A stretch of 16,554 nt of DNA from a bacterium (GTDB lineage: Bacteria > JAHJDO01). Below the pieces are notes generated by a model, which was given only the letters and a program-made list of their open reading frames with translations, ran no database searches and was not told the DNA's origin. Of the stretch, positions 6,992 to 16,509 are shown one piece after another. The first letter of the stretch is position 1; each line of letters begins with the position of its first letter. Both the position numbers and the translations under genes were made by a program. The stretch covers positions 1 to 16,554 of the forward strand of contig DAOVHI010000012.1 of NCBI GenBank assembly GCA_030671985.1. The letters are read 5' to 3'.

Positions 6992-7606
6992 ATGTTAGAC
7001 GCGAATGTACTGGTATTAAACAGGTTGTGGCAGGCTGTAAATATATGTACGGCAAGGAGAGCTTTTTCTTTGCTCTATACAGGGCAGGCTCAGGTAATTG
7101 ATGTTGAAGCAGGAAAATTTAACACCTTCAATTTTGAAGACTGGAAGGATTTGTCGGCCGCTTTTGAAGGGCATGAAGAAGTTGCGCGTACAATTTCCTT
7201 TTCGATAAAAATTCCAAAAATAATACTTTTATTGCTCTACGATAAGCTGCCCCGCTCGTCTATAAAATTTAACAGGAAAAATATTTACCAAAGAGATAAA
7301 AACACATGTCAGTATTGCGGGGAGAGTCCTGATATTATGAGCCTCAATATAGACCATGTAATTCCTAAGGTACTTGGAGGGAAAAGCTTGTGGACAAATG
7401 TGGTTTGTTCCTGCATGACTTGCAATCTCCGCAAAGGAGGAAGAACCCCTCAACAGGCAGGGATGAGACTAATTCAGCCTCCAAAAGAACCCAGATGGCA
7501 GCATCTTGTGCGCTTTAATATAAAAACCATGCATCATGAAAGCTGGAAACATTTTATTGATACAGCATATTGGAATACAGAGCTTGAAAACGATGAGGAC
7601 AAATAA
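6992..7606 (+). CDS. HNH endonuclease-family protein
   Basis: The 204-residue protein has a central HNH/McrA-type zinc-finger nuclease fold. Cys106-x2-Cys109 (CQYCG) and Cys141-x2-Cys144 form the likely zinc site; Asp121-His122 (IDHVIPK) supplies the catalytic His; Asn136 and Asn145 with Lys148 complete the motif. The N-terminal region (VLVLNRLWQAVN, 6-17, then RRAFSLLY) matches the standard opening of a widespread chromosomal HNH family, which supports the ATG at 6992 despite the lack of a ribosome site. Members of this group are housekeeping-type genes of unproven role; there is no restriction methylase or intron context here. It is 2 bases upstream of gatC and 40 bases after the tRNA, so the three are probably transcribed together. 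A tiny out-of-frame ATG frame (6975-6998) overlaps its start. Confidence 0.85.
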   Translation: MLDANVLVLNRLWQAVNICTARRAFSLLYTGQAQVIDVEAGKFNTFNFEDWKDLSAAFEGHEEVARTISFSIKIPKIILLLLYDKLPRSSIKFNRKNIYQRDKNTCQYCGESPDIMSLNIDHVIPKVLGGKSLWTNVVCSCMTCNLRKGGRTPQQAGMRLIQPPKEPRWQHLVRFNIKTMHHESWKHFIDTAYWNTELENDEDK

Positions 7607-7608
7607 CC

Positions 7609-7902
7609 ATGCCAAAGGTATCAAAAAAAGACGTTGAATACGTAGCAAAACTTGCTAGATTGCGATTATCAGAAACAGAAAAAAAAGCACATGCTGAACA
7701 GCTAAACAAAATCCTCGGATATATGGACAAGCTTAACCAGCTTGACACAAGCAATATAAAGCCCACTTCTCACGTGGTAGAGATGCAGAACGTGTTCAGA
7801 GAAGACGTTGCAAAGCCTTCTATCCCGGTTGACAGCGCCCTTCAAAACGCACCCGATAAGAAAGATAATTTTTTCAGAGTGCCTAAGGTTATTGACGCAT
7901 AA
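7609..7902 (+). CDS. gatC: Asp-tRNA(Asn)/Glu-tRNA(Gln) amidotransferase subunit C
   Basis: This 97-residue protein is the small stabilising subunit of the GatCAB complex, which converts Glu-tRNA(Gln) to Gln-tRNA(Gln) and/or Asp-tRNA(Asn) to Asn-tRNA(Asn). The family pattern is clear: KDVEYVAKLARLRLSETE at the N-terminus, the ILGYMDKLNQLDT helix, the PTSHVVEMQNVFREDV centre, and the closing NFFRVPKVID. The length is normal. A GAGGA site lies about 9 bases before the ATG. gatA and gatB, often next to gatC, are not adjacent; instead a damaged permease gene follows 22 bases downstream. The nearby tRNA-Glu is the substrate precursor's relative (it carries the Glu identity used by a non-discriminating GluRS), which may be coincidence. 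Confidence 0.95.
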   Translation: MPKVSKKDVEYVAKLARLRLSETEKKAHAEQLNKILGYMDKLNQLDTSNIKPTSHVVEMQNVFREDVAKPSIPVDSALQNAPDKKDNFFRVPKVIDA

Positions 7903-7924
7903 TTAAGAGGAAAGAATAGTTAAA

Positions 7925-8202
7925 ATGGAGAAAGGTTTAAAAAGAGAGCTTACCCTTTTAGATGTCTTTTGTGTAGCTATGGGAGCAATGATTAGCTCAG
8001 GATTATTTTTCCCGGAGATCAATTAATTCATGTCGCCTTTGTTCTCGTAGGTTCTTCCTGTGAGCGTGTTTTGCATTTGAAAATTCTAGCGGCGATCGCT
8101 ATGATTGTCCAAAGTCGCGACTTTAAAAAGAAGTGGCTTGAGACAAAAGATGAGAAGGAATTAAAACACGTTATTCGTCTAGCTGAAAGAGGAAGTGGTT
8201 AA
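7925..8202 (+). pseudogene. Deletion remnant of an APC-type amino-acid permease fused to a PTS EIIA-like domain
   Basis: An ATG at 7925 opens a frame of 33 residues, MEKGLKRELTLLDVFCVAMG then AMISSGLFFPEIN and stop. This is the typical N-terminus and first helix of APC-superfamily permeases. From about 8011 another frame continues to TAA at 8200-8202 (PGDQLIHVAFVLVG, then HLKILAAIAMIV and a charged helix). This looks like the C-terminal half of a PTS EIIA (fructose/nitrogen type) domain, whose phospho-His half is gone. Permease-EIIA fusions exist, so the simplest history is one internal deletion with a frame change at about 8005-8012 that removed nearly the whole gene. The APC end is convincing and the EIIA end is moderately so. 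It sits between gatC and the MFS gene on the same strand. Confidence 0.65.
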
Positions 8203-8212
8203 TAGGTAAAGC

Positions 8213-9442
8213 ATGACTGAAGAAAAAGCAAATACGCATCGCTGGCTTGTGGTAATAAGCGGAGTATTAATAATTATGTGCCTTGGCGTGGCGTATGCAT
8301 GGGGAGTGTTTCTTATGCCCATCGCCAAAGAATTCGGCTGGGGCAGAGGGGAAACGTCTTTAGCGGTATCGATATTACTGCTGGTATTTTCTGTTTTTAT
8401 GGTGGTTGGCGGCATATTAGAAAAAAGATACGGGGCACGGCTTACTGCCAGCGTCGGCGGAATTTTTGTGTGTTTGGGCTGGGTTCTGGCTTATTTCACA
8501 CAATCCCTATGGTGGTTATACATCAGCTATGGTGTATTAGCTGGTATTGGCACAGGACTTGGCTATCTACCGGCAATATCTACTGGCGTAAAATGGTTTC
8601 CGGATAAAAGGGGCTTGGTTACCGGTATAGTTATTTTTGGATTTGGTTTTGGTGCGGCTTTTCTCGCACCTTTAGCGGCGCGGTTCATTGAGCTATACGG
8701 CTGGAGAATTACTATGCTCATCTATGGAGTCGGGTTTGGAATGATTATTGTAGGTGCGGCACAGTTTTTAAAAGCGCCGCCTCGGGATTGGCAGCCACCG
8801 GGATTGGCAGCGCAAAAAAGAGATGGGCGCAAAGTTATCTCCAACGATTTTTCTCCCGGTCAAATGTTAAAGACAACAACATTTAAGCTGATCTTTGTTT
8901 CGTACTTTACAGCAATGGTGGCGGGGATGATGGCGATTGGACATATCAGCGCATTTGCTAATGATGCCGGTTACACATCTATACAGGCAGCTTTTACTAT
9001 AACTGTACTGGCTATCGCCAACGGCTTGGGCAGAATAATTTTTGGCGCACTCTCCGATAAAATCGGAAGAAAGAATATCATAGTTGTTCTTTTTCTTATT
9101 ATGACGCTAGGAATGATTCTTTTGCCCTACATGACGATGCTTTTCGCTCTTTATGCGGCAGCAGGAATTGTCGGATTATGCTTTGGAGGTTTTCTGGCAG
9201 TATATCCGGCAGCTACAGGAGATTTTTTTGGGACAAAAGACTTTGGAATCAACTACGGGTTAGTATTCATAGCTTATGGAGCCGGCTGTTTTGCTGGACC
9301 ATGGCTTGGAGGAATGGTTTATGACGCAACTGGAAGTTACGTATCTGCCTTTATTGCTGCTGGAATATTAGCTTTATGCGGCGGAGGGATTACGGCTTTA
9401 TTTTTAAAACCGCCCAATCTTCCTGAAGAGAAAAATTTATAA
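8213..9442 (+). CDS. OFA-family MFS transporter (oxalate/formate antiporter-like)
   Basis: The 409-residue protein is an integral membrane carrier with about 12 hydrophobic helices in two six-helix halves. Features of the oxalate-formate antiporter family include the GWGRGETSLAVSI stretch (about 42-54), the helix-4/5 region around GYLPAISTGVKWFPDKRGLV (117-136), and the MFS loop motif GALSDKIGRKN in the second half. Family members exchange small carboxylates, but the substrate here is not predictable. The start ATG at 8213 lies 11 bases after the permease remnant's stop; only a weak TAGG precedes it. The stop is 7 bases from the convergent Na/Pi gene end. Since it directly follows a lost transporter gene, it may have depended on that gene's transcription. 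Confidence 0.85.
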   Translation: MTEEKANTHRWLVVISGVLIIMCLGVAYAWGVFLMPIAKEFGWGRGETSLAVSILLLVFSVFMVVGGILEKRYGARLTASVGGIFVCLGWVLAYFTQSLWWLYISYGVLAGIGTGLGYLPAISTGVKWFPDKRGLVTGIVIFGFGFGAAFLAPLAARFIELYGWRITMLIYGVGFGMIIVGAAQFLKAPPRDWQPPGLAAQKRDGRKVISNDFSPGQMLKTTTFKLIFVSYFTAMVAGMMAIGHISAFANDAGYTSIQAAFTITVLAIANGLGRIIFGALSDKIGRKNIIVVLFLIMTLGMILLPYMTMLFALYAAAGIVGLCFGGFLAVYPAATGDFFGTKDFGINYGLVFIAYGAGCFAGPWLGGMVYDATGSYVSAFIAAGILALCGGGITALFLKPPNLPEEKNL

Positions 9443-9449
9443 GGCATAC

Positions 9450-10208
9450 CTACGTGGTAGTGTGACTATCCCACTGAAGCCCGCCAATAACAGCGTCTGC
9501 AACATTATTCAGATGGTCACCTATCTTTTCAAAGTTGCTCAGAAGATCAAGAAAAATAATTCCTGAAACTATATTGCATGCCTTGTTTCTCAATCTAGAT
9601 GTATGATTTTTCCCAAATATCTCTGTTAATTTATTTATCCTTTTTTCCCTTCCCCAGACCTTGCGCGCGATTGTTACATCGTTTAATTCCAGCGCCTTGA
9701 TTGTCTCCCCCAGCATTGCTGTAACTTCCGAATACATCTCTCTTAATTCTTTGATTGCTTTATCGCTGAACGGAAGTTTTTTCTCAATCGCCCTTTCTCC
9801 AAGCTCTACGAGATTTTCTGAGATGTCCCCTACGCGTTCTATGTCATTAACCGAATGAAGAAGCGCCGGTATTTTTTCTGCCATCTCCGAACTCAAGCTC
9901 TTTTCAGAAAGCTCAACAAGATAATGAGTTATTGAACTCTGAAGATTATCAACAGCATCTTCTTTTTTTATAGCATCGCGCATCATGCCTATGTCCTTTT
10001 TGAAGAATCCATCCATTGCTTTATCAACCATTGCCTTAACCATCTCAGTCATTCTTATAAGCTCTTTCCGCGCTTGCTCTATTGCTATGGATGGAGTGTT
10101 CAACAGATGCGGCTCCAGAAACTTCGGAGCATAATCAAGAGAGTTGTCCTTTCCCGGGATAATTTTTTCCAATAGCCTGGCACAGAACGCTGTAAACGGC
10201 AAAAACAA
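9450..10208 (-). CDS. C-terminal (PhoU-like) part of an amber-split Na/Pi cotransporter
   Basis: This frame continues directly, in the same frame, from the N-terminal half beyond the TAG at 10253-10251. Between them the translation reads IANAHTIFNIGIAVLFLPF, a standard segment of the NptA/YjbB-type Na/phosphate cotransporter family. After one membrane segment comes a PhoU-like helical domain with two copies of the typical motif: NDIERVGDISENL (about 124-136) and LSNFEKIGDHLNNV (about 223-236). The apparent start is a TTG at 10208 with no ribosome site, so separate translation is unlikely. Together the halves span 541 residues, the normal family length. The product is probably absent or truncated unless the TAG is misread or is a sequence error. 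It ends in TAG at 9450-9452, 7 bases from the MFS gene. Confidence 0.8.
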   Translation of the reverse strand: MFLPFTAFCARLLEKIIPGKDNSLDYAPKFLEPHLLNTPSIAIEQARKELIRMTEMVKAMVDKAMDGFFKKDIGMMRDAIKKEDAVDNLQSSITHYLVELSEKSLSSEMAEKIPALLHSVNDIERVGDISENLVELGERAIEKKLPFSDKAIKELREMYSEVTAMLGETIKALELNDVTIARKVWGREKRINKLTEIFGKNHTSRLRNKACNIVSGIIFLDLLSNFEKIGDHLNNVADAVIGGLQWDSHTTT

Positions 10209-10250
10209 TACAGCGATACCAATATTAAAGATCGTATGCGCGTTGGCTAT

Positions 10251-10253
10251 CTA
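10251..10253 (-). other. In-frame TAG splitting the Na/Pi cotransporter gene
   Basis: Both halves are in the same frame, no bases are missing, and the surrounding residues follow the family pattern R-(Q)-IANAHT. At least four other genes here (gyrB, dnaN, the PP-loop gene and the transporter's own end) terminate at TAG at normal protein ends. General recoding of TAG is therefore unlikely. Confidence 0.9.
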
Positions 10254-11078
10254 CCTTCCAATACTGCCTGCTGTAGAAACAACCAGTTCCTTATATATCG
10301 GCAGGATAGCGAGTATTATTATTACGCCTATTATCTTGAACATAAGATGGGCTACAGCTGCTCGACGAGCCCCGATATTAGTCCCAATACTTGCTAACAT
10401 TGCGGTTATACATGTTCCAATATTATCTCCAAGCAATAATGGGATTGCTGCGCTTATGTCAATAAGCCCTCCCATGCCAAGCGCCATAGTAAGACCTACT
10501 GTTGCACTGCTACTCTGAACAATCACTGTTAGAATCGTCCCGGCAAGCACCCCTAAAACAGGAGTCCTGCTAAAATTGATTAGCATTTCTCTTGCCGCCT
10601 GGCTATCACTCAAGTGCCGCACGGTATCCGTCATAATACTCAAGCCGAGAAACAAAACGCCGAATCCAAAAATAGCTAAGCCTATTTGTTTTGTCACGCG
10701 CTTCTTGCAGAAAAAATGCAGTGCAAATCCTATTCCAATGACGGGAAGCACATAATGAGTTATTTTAAAAGCAATGATTTGAGCGGTGATTGTTGTTCCT
10801 ATGTCTGCTCCAAGTATAACGCCCAGAGATTGTTTTAATGTCATAAGTCCGGCATTAACAAAGCCCACTACCATAACTGTTGTCGCGCTGCTGCTTTGAA
10901 TAATGCTGGTAATCCCTGCACCGGCCAACAAACCGAAAAAGGCCTTATTTGTTATTATACCCAGTATCTTTCTCATCTTATCTCCAGCTGCTTTCTGGAG
11001 AGCATCGCTCATTATATGAATACCATAAAGAAACAATCCGAGCCCACCAATTGTGCCGAAGATTATGTCTTTTATCAT
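10251..11078 (-). CDS. N-terminal membrane part of an amber-split Na/Pi cotransporter
   Basis: This 275-residue frame carries the transport core of a COG1283 Na-dependent phosphate cotransporter. The two inverted-repeat signatures are QSSSATTVMVVG at 61-72 and QSSSATVGLTMA at 188-199. Each is followed by a LGADIGTT/LGDNIGTC motif (89-96 and 216-223). The frame stops at TAG after GSIGR, where the family normally continues RQIANAHT; a CAG-to-TAG change explains it. The gene begins with an ATGA overlap with the argH stop (11075-11078), so it is translationally coupled to argH. If only this half is made, the last membrane segment and PhoU domain are lost. I regard the whole 9450-11078 stretch as one gene with a nonsense codon. 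Confidence 0.85.
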   Translation of the reverse strand: MIKDIIFGTIGGLGLFLYGIHIMSDALQKAAGDKMRKILGIITNKAFFGLLAGAGITSIIQSSSATTVMVVGFVNAGLMTLKQSLGVILGADIGTTITAQIIAFKITHYVLPVIGIGFALHFFCKKRVTKQIGLAIFGFGVLFLGLSIMTDTVRHLSDSQAAREMLINFSRTPVLGVLAGTILTVIVQSSSATVGLTMALGMGGLIDISAAIPLLLGDNIGTCITAMLASIGTNIGARRAAVAHLMFKIIGVIIILAILPIYKELVVSTAGSIGR

Positions 11079-12448
11079 TTAAGCAAACTCTTTGCTTTTT
11101 CTATCTGGGTTTTTACGTTTTCCAGACATGTGCCACCGGGAGAGGACTTGGATTTTACTGAGGAATTAGGGGAAGCAAAATCTAGAATGTTTTTGGAAAA
11201 CAAGTTTGAAAATGTTTTAAATTCTAAATAGGTAAGATCCGATAAGTGTTTTTTGTTATCTATACAGTGTCTAACTATCCCGCCAACCAGTTTATGCGCA
11301 TCTCTAAAAGCCATTCCCTGCCTTACAAGATAATCAGCTACTTCTGTCGCGCATGAAAAGTCCCTGATTAAAACATATTCCAGCCTTTTTTTATTAAGCT
11401 TCATATTCTCTAAAAGCTTTGCACCTGCTTTTAGACAGGCCTTGACCGTTTCAACGGCATCAAATAGAGCCGGCTTATCCTCCTGCATGTCTCTGTTGTA
11501 TGATAGTGGCAGTGATTTCATTAACGAAAGAAGAGTCATGAGTGAGCCATATACTCTCGAGGTTTTTCCTCTTATCAATTCTGCAACGTCCGGGTTCTTT
11601 TTTTGGGGCATCATACTGCTTCCCGTGCAAATGCTATCATCCAATTCTACATACCCAAACTCCTCCGAAGAATAGATGACAATGTCTTCGCATAACCTTG
11701 AAAGGTGCATCATGAGAATGGCAGAGCAAGACACAAATTCTAGAATAAAATCTCTATCACTAACCGTATCCATGCTGTTTTCCGTGATAGCGGGAAAGCT
11801 TAACAACTTGGCCACATACTCGCGATCAATAGGAAACGAAGTCCCTGCAATTGCGCCCGCACCCAGAGGCATAATATTTACTCTTTTAAGGCAATCTTTG
11901 AGTCTGTTCCTATCTCTGTTCAGCATATTGAAGTAAGCCATCAAATAATGCGAAAAAAGAACTGGCTGCGCATGCTGCATGTGAGTAAGTCCAGGAATAA
12001 CAATATCAATGTTTTTCTGAGCTGTATTAACGACTGTTGCCTGAAGCTTTTTAATAAGTTCGGAGACTTCTTTCAGCTCACTGCGCAGATACAACCTTTC
12101 GTCAAGCGCAATCTGATCGTTTCTGGATCTTGCTGTGTGAAGCTTGTTGCCAACCTTTCCTGCTTTTTCCACAAGTATGCGCTCAATTGCCATATGTATA
12201 TCTTCGTCTGCGGGCGTGTATTTTAACCCCCTGCTAGAAACTTCTTGAAGGATTTCTTCCAATCCGTGAAGTATTTTTTTTGCGTCGTTCTTAGAAATTA
12301 TATTAACCTTACCAAGCATTTTAACGTGAGCAATACTTCCCTGAATATCATATTTCGCCAGCTTTACATCAATGCTCATTGATGACGAGAACTTTTCAAT
12401 AAACGGATCCAAACCACTTTTAAATCTTCCGTCCCATAGTTTTTTCAT
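11075..12448 (-). CDS. argH: Argininosuccinate lyase
   Basis: The 457-residue enzyme splits argininosuccinate into arginine and fumarate, the last step of arginine synthesis, in the cytoplasm. The fumarase/aspartase superfamily signature GSSMMPQKKNPDVAEL, including the mobile catalytic loop, lies at about 278-293. The N-terminus (MKKLWDGRFKSGLDPFIEKF) is diagnostic of ArgH, as are HTARSRNDQIALDERLYLR (about 103-121) and GLTHMQHAQPVLFSHYL (about 154-170). The length is normal. The ATG at 12448 has GGAGG about 10-12 bases ahead, 19 bases after the gyrB stop. It overlaps the transporter start by ATGA. No argG or other arginine gene is nearby, so its place after gyrB is a lineage trait, not a pathway operon. 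Confidence 0.97.
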   Translation of the reverse strand: MKKLWDGRFKSGLDPFIEKFSSSMSIDVKLAKYDIQGSIAHVKMLGKVNIISKNDAKKILHGLEEILQEVSSRGLKYTPADEDIHMAIERILVEKAGKVGNKLHTARSRNDQIALDERLYLRSELKEVSELIKKLQATVVNTAQKNIDIVIPGLTHMQHAQPVLFSHYLMAYFNMLNRDRNRLKDCLKRVNIMPLGAGAIAGTSFPIDREYVAKLLSFPAITENSMDTVSDRDFILEFVSCSAILMMHLSRLCEDIVIYSSEEFGYVELDDSICTGSSMMPQKKNPDVAELIRGKTSRVYGSLMTLLSLMKSLPLSYNRDMQEDKPALFDAVETVKACLKAGAKLLENMKLNKKRLEYVLIRDFSCATEVADYLVRQGMAFRDAHKLVGGIVRHCIDNKKHLSDLTYLEFKTFSNLFSKNILDFASPNSSVKSKSSPGGTCLENVKTQIEKAKSLLK

Positions 12449-12467
12449 AATATTCCTACCTCCCTAG

Positions 12468-14890
<2,423 letters not shown>

Positions 14891-14891
14891 A

Positions 14892-15032
14892 TTAAATATT
14901 CAGCGAATCTAGTTCGTCATCTTTAATCTGATACTCTCTCAAAGCAGGAAAAAGATCTACATGAATTCTACGGCTTTTTACTGAAGATGCAAGAGTAATA
15001 AAAGTCGATTTCCATTCCTGCCTATGTCTCAT
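14892..15032 (-). CDS. Small ORF (46 residues) coupled between dciA and gyrB
   Basis: The ATG at 15032-15030 overlaps the dciA stop as ATGA, and the frame runs 46 codons to TAA at 14894-14892, one base before the gyrB ribosome site. It begins MRHRQEWKSTFITL and ends YQIKDDELDSLNI. There is no signal peptide, membrane segment or cysteine. The N-terminal third is basic and the C-terminal third acidic. The start overlap and tight fit before gyrB argue for a real coupled gene. It does not resemble the RemB/DUF370 protein that sits before gyrB in Firmicutes. I do not recognise it, and it is too short for a function call. It could alternatively be a translated leader that controls gyrB expression. 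Confidence 0.5.
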   Translation of the reverse strand: MRHRQEWKSTFITLASSVKSRRIHVDLFPALREYQIKDDELDSLNI

Positions 15033-15364
15033 TTTTTACCAAGTCTAATCTTTATCTCTTTTATAAGATCCCCTTTAAATTTCATATTAATACTATTCAC
15101 TAAATCTTGTTTCATTAAATTTAATTCCTGAAGCCATGCTGAGCTATCGACTCTTACAGATAAACTTCCTTTCTTTAATTCCCGCACCTCTACGTGCCTC
15201 CCGCTTTGCTTTCCTAATATTTCTATTACGTGTTTTTTTATTTCCCCGGTCTTATTCCTGCCTTCTTTTTCTCTTATCTTAGATATTATATTACTAACAA
15301 TGCTTTTTATATGTTCTGGCCTAGTATACCCAGCCACTAAATTTTTATTGGCATTATTACACAT
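15029..15364 (-). CDS. dciA: DciA-type (DUF721) replicative helicase loader
   Basis: The 111-residue product belongs to the DUF721/DciA family, which loads DnaB helicase in bacteria lacking DnaC or DnaI. The conserved block is in the C-terminal half: GRHVEVRELKKGSLSVRVDS (about 55-74), SAWLQELNLMKQDLVNSIN (about 74-92), and the IKEIKIRLG end. The N-terminal 40 residues are basic and variable, as usual. The start ATG at 15364 overlaps the dnaN end by 28 bases with no ribosome site; a GTG at codon 10 is an alternative start. The stop overlaps the next small ORF by ATGA. Its place between dnaN and gyrB is where recF is usually found, and dciA is often clustered with these genes. Confidence 0.88.
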   Translation of the reverse strand: MCNNANKNLVAGYTRPEHIKSIVSNIISKIREKEGRNKTGEIKKHVIEILGKQSGRHVEVRELKKGSLSVRVDSSAWLQELNLMKQDLVNSINMKFKGDLIKEIKIRLGKK

Positions 15365-16452
15365 AAGTAGTTATCTGAGTTTACTTGTCTAATAACCCCT
15401 GGATTTTCACTATCTATAAAATCAAAGTAAATTTCATCATCTTTAATATTTTTTAAAACATCTGTTATATAATTAGGATCAAACGCTATTATTAACTCTT
15501 CTCCTTTGTAATCTATTTCTATTTCTTCTCTCGCCTGACCTACTTCGGGAGCCTCTATTGATAAAATCATCACCCCATTCTTAATGTTTATTTTTATATA
15601 ATTAGTTTTATCACTTACTAAAAGAGCAACCCTCCTTACTGATGTAAGAAACTGTTCGGTATTTAATTTAACTCTCTCTTTATATTTTTTTGGTAATACT
15701 TGATTATAATCCGGAAAATGCCCTTCTATTAATCTAGACGTTATTAAAATATTATCCGTTTCAAAATTAATTTGTTTTTCACCTATTATAATTTTAACAT
15801 TTTCCCATTCATCTATAATTCTCAATATTTCTTTTATTGTTTTTGATGGAACTATAACCTTTTTTTTATAATCATTAGGTACGTTTATATCATTTAATAT
15901 ATATGCCAGTCTTTTTCCATCTGTAGCTACGGCTTTTAACAAAGCTTTCTTTTTACCGTCTCCCGCTATCTCTAAATAGACTCCATTTAAAACATATCTT
16001 ACTTCATCATGTGACATGGCAAATGATGTCTTACAAATAACATCCTTAATAACGCTTGTGCTTACATTAATGCTTTTTTCTTTTGGTGAGCTTGGAAATT
16101 TAGGAAATTCATCTTTTTTAAGACTATTAATGCTAAATAATATCCTCCCGCTTCTTATTTTAATTATATTATTTTTTTCTTCTATTATCTCTAATTCTCC
16201 TTCTGGTAATTCCTTCACTATATTACTTAAGTGTCTAGCTGGTATTGTAATAATTCCTTCTTTTATTACATTACATTTAATGGTGTATTTCATTCCTATC
16301 TCTAAATCAGTGGCAAATATTGAAATATTATCTTTCTTAGCTTCTATTAAAATATTAGATAGAATAGGTAAGGTAGTTTTTAGAGTTATCGCTCCAATGA
16401 TAATTTGTGTAGCTTTTAGTAAATCTTTTTTTAGACAGCTTATTTTTAACAT
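15337..16452 (-). CDS. dnaN: DNA polymerase III beta subunit (sliding clamp)
   Basis: This 371-residue protein forms the ring-shaped dimer that tethers DNA polymerase III to DNA. Three clamp domains are present. Recognisable landmarks are TLPILSNILIEA (about 24-35), VATDGKRLAYI (about 177-187), LIEGHFPDYNQVLP (about 239-252) and the clamp C-terminus CVIMPIKI. The length is normal. AAAGGAG (16461-16467) lies 8 bases before the ATG at 16452. The gene is strikingly AT-rich and Lys/Ile/Asn-rich compared with gyrB: I count 24 G+C in the 120 bases 15781-15900. The stop is TAG, inside dciA. It is the first gene of the minus-strand run; dnaA, if present in the usual order, would lie beyond 16554. Confidence 0.97.
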   Translation of the reverse strand: MLKISCLKKDLLKATQIIIGAITLKTTLPILSNILIEAKKDNISIFATDLEIGMKYTIKCNVIKEGIITIPARHLSNIVKELPEGELEIIEEKNNIIKIRSGRILFSINSLKKDEFPKFPSSPKEKSINVSTSVIKDVICKTSFAMSHDEVRYVLNGVYLEIAGDGKKKALLKAVATDGKRLAYILNDINVPNDYKKKVIVPSKTIKEILRIIDEWENVKIIIGEKQINFETDNILITSRLIEGHFPDYNQVLPKKYKERVKLNTEQFLTSVRRVALLVSDKTNYIKINIKNGVMILSIEAPEVGQAREEIEIDYKGEELIIAFDPNYITDVLKNIKDDEIYFDFIDSENPGVIRQVNSDNYLCVIMPIKI

Positions 16453-16478
16453 CTTATTTACTCCTTTTATCTATTTAT

Positions 16479-16509
16479 ATAATACTAATAACAGTAATAA
16501 TACTGTGAA
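16479..16509 (-). promoter_or_regulatory. Weak candidate promoter of dnaN
   Basis: TTCACA (16509-16504) and TATTAT (16484-16479) each match the consensus at 5 of 6 bases, but the spacer is 19. The alternative TAGTAT (16487-16482) gives a 16-base spacer with a poorer -10. The region 16453-16554 is very AT-rich, so chance matches are expected. Confidence 0.25.
16491..16506. repeat. Perfect inverted repeat upstream of dnaN
   Basis: ACAGTA-ATAA-TACTGT is a perfect 6-bp dyad with a 4-base centre, 39 bases from the dnaN start and inside the candidate promoter spacer. It may be an operator. It is short and AT-rich, so chance is possible. Confidence 0.35.

Noticed and set aside
6975-6998. Seven-codon ATG frame before the HNH gene
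   Set aside because: Too short, no ribosome site at normal spacing; probably chance.
9454-9474. Hairpin (GTGG/TAGT stem with a 2-base bulge) where the MFS and Na/Pi genes converge
   Set aside because: No T-run follows on either strand and it lies within the coding end of the transporter, so I cannot call it a terminator.
14892-15032. Small ORF as RemB/DUF370
   Set aside because: The position before gyrB fits, but the sequence lacks the RemB opening and hydrophobic pattern, so the name is not justified.
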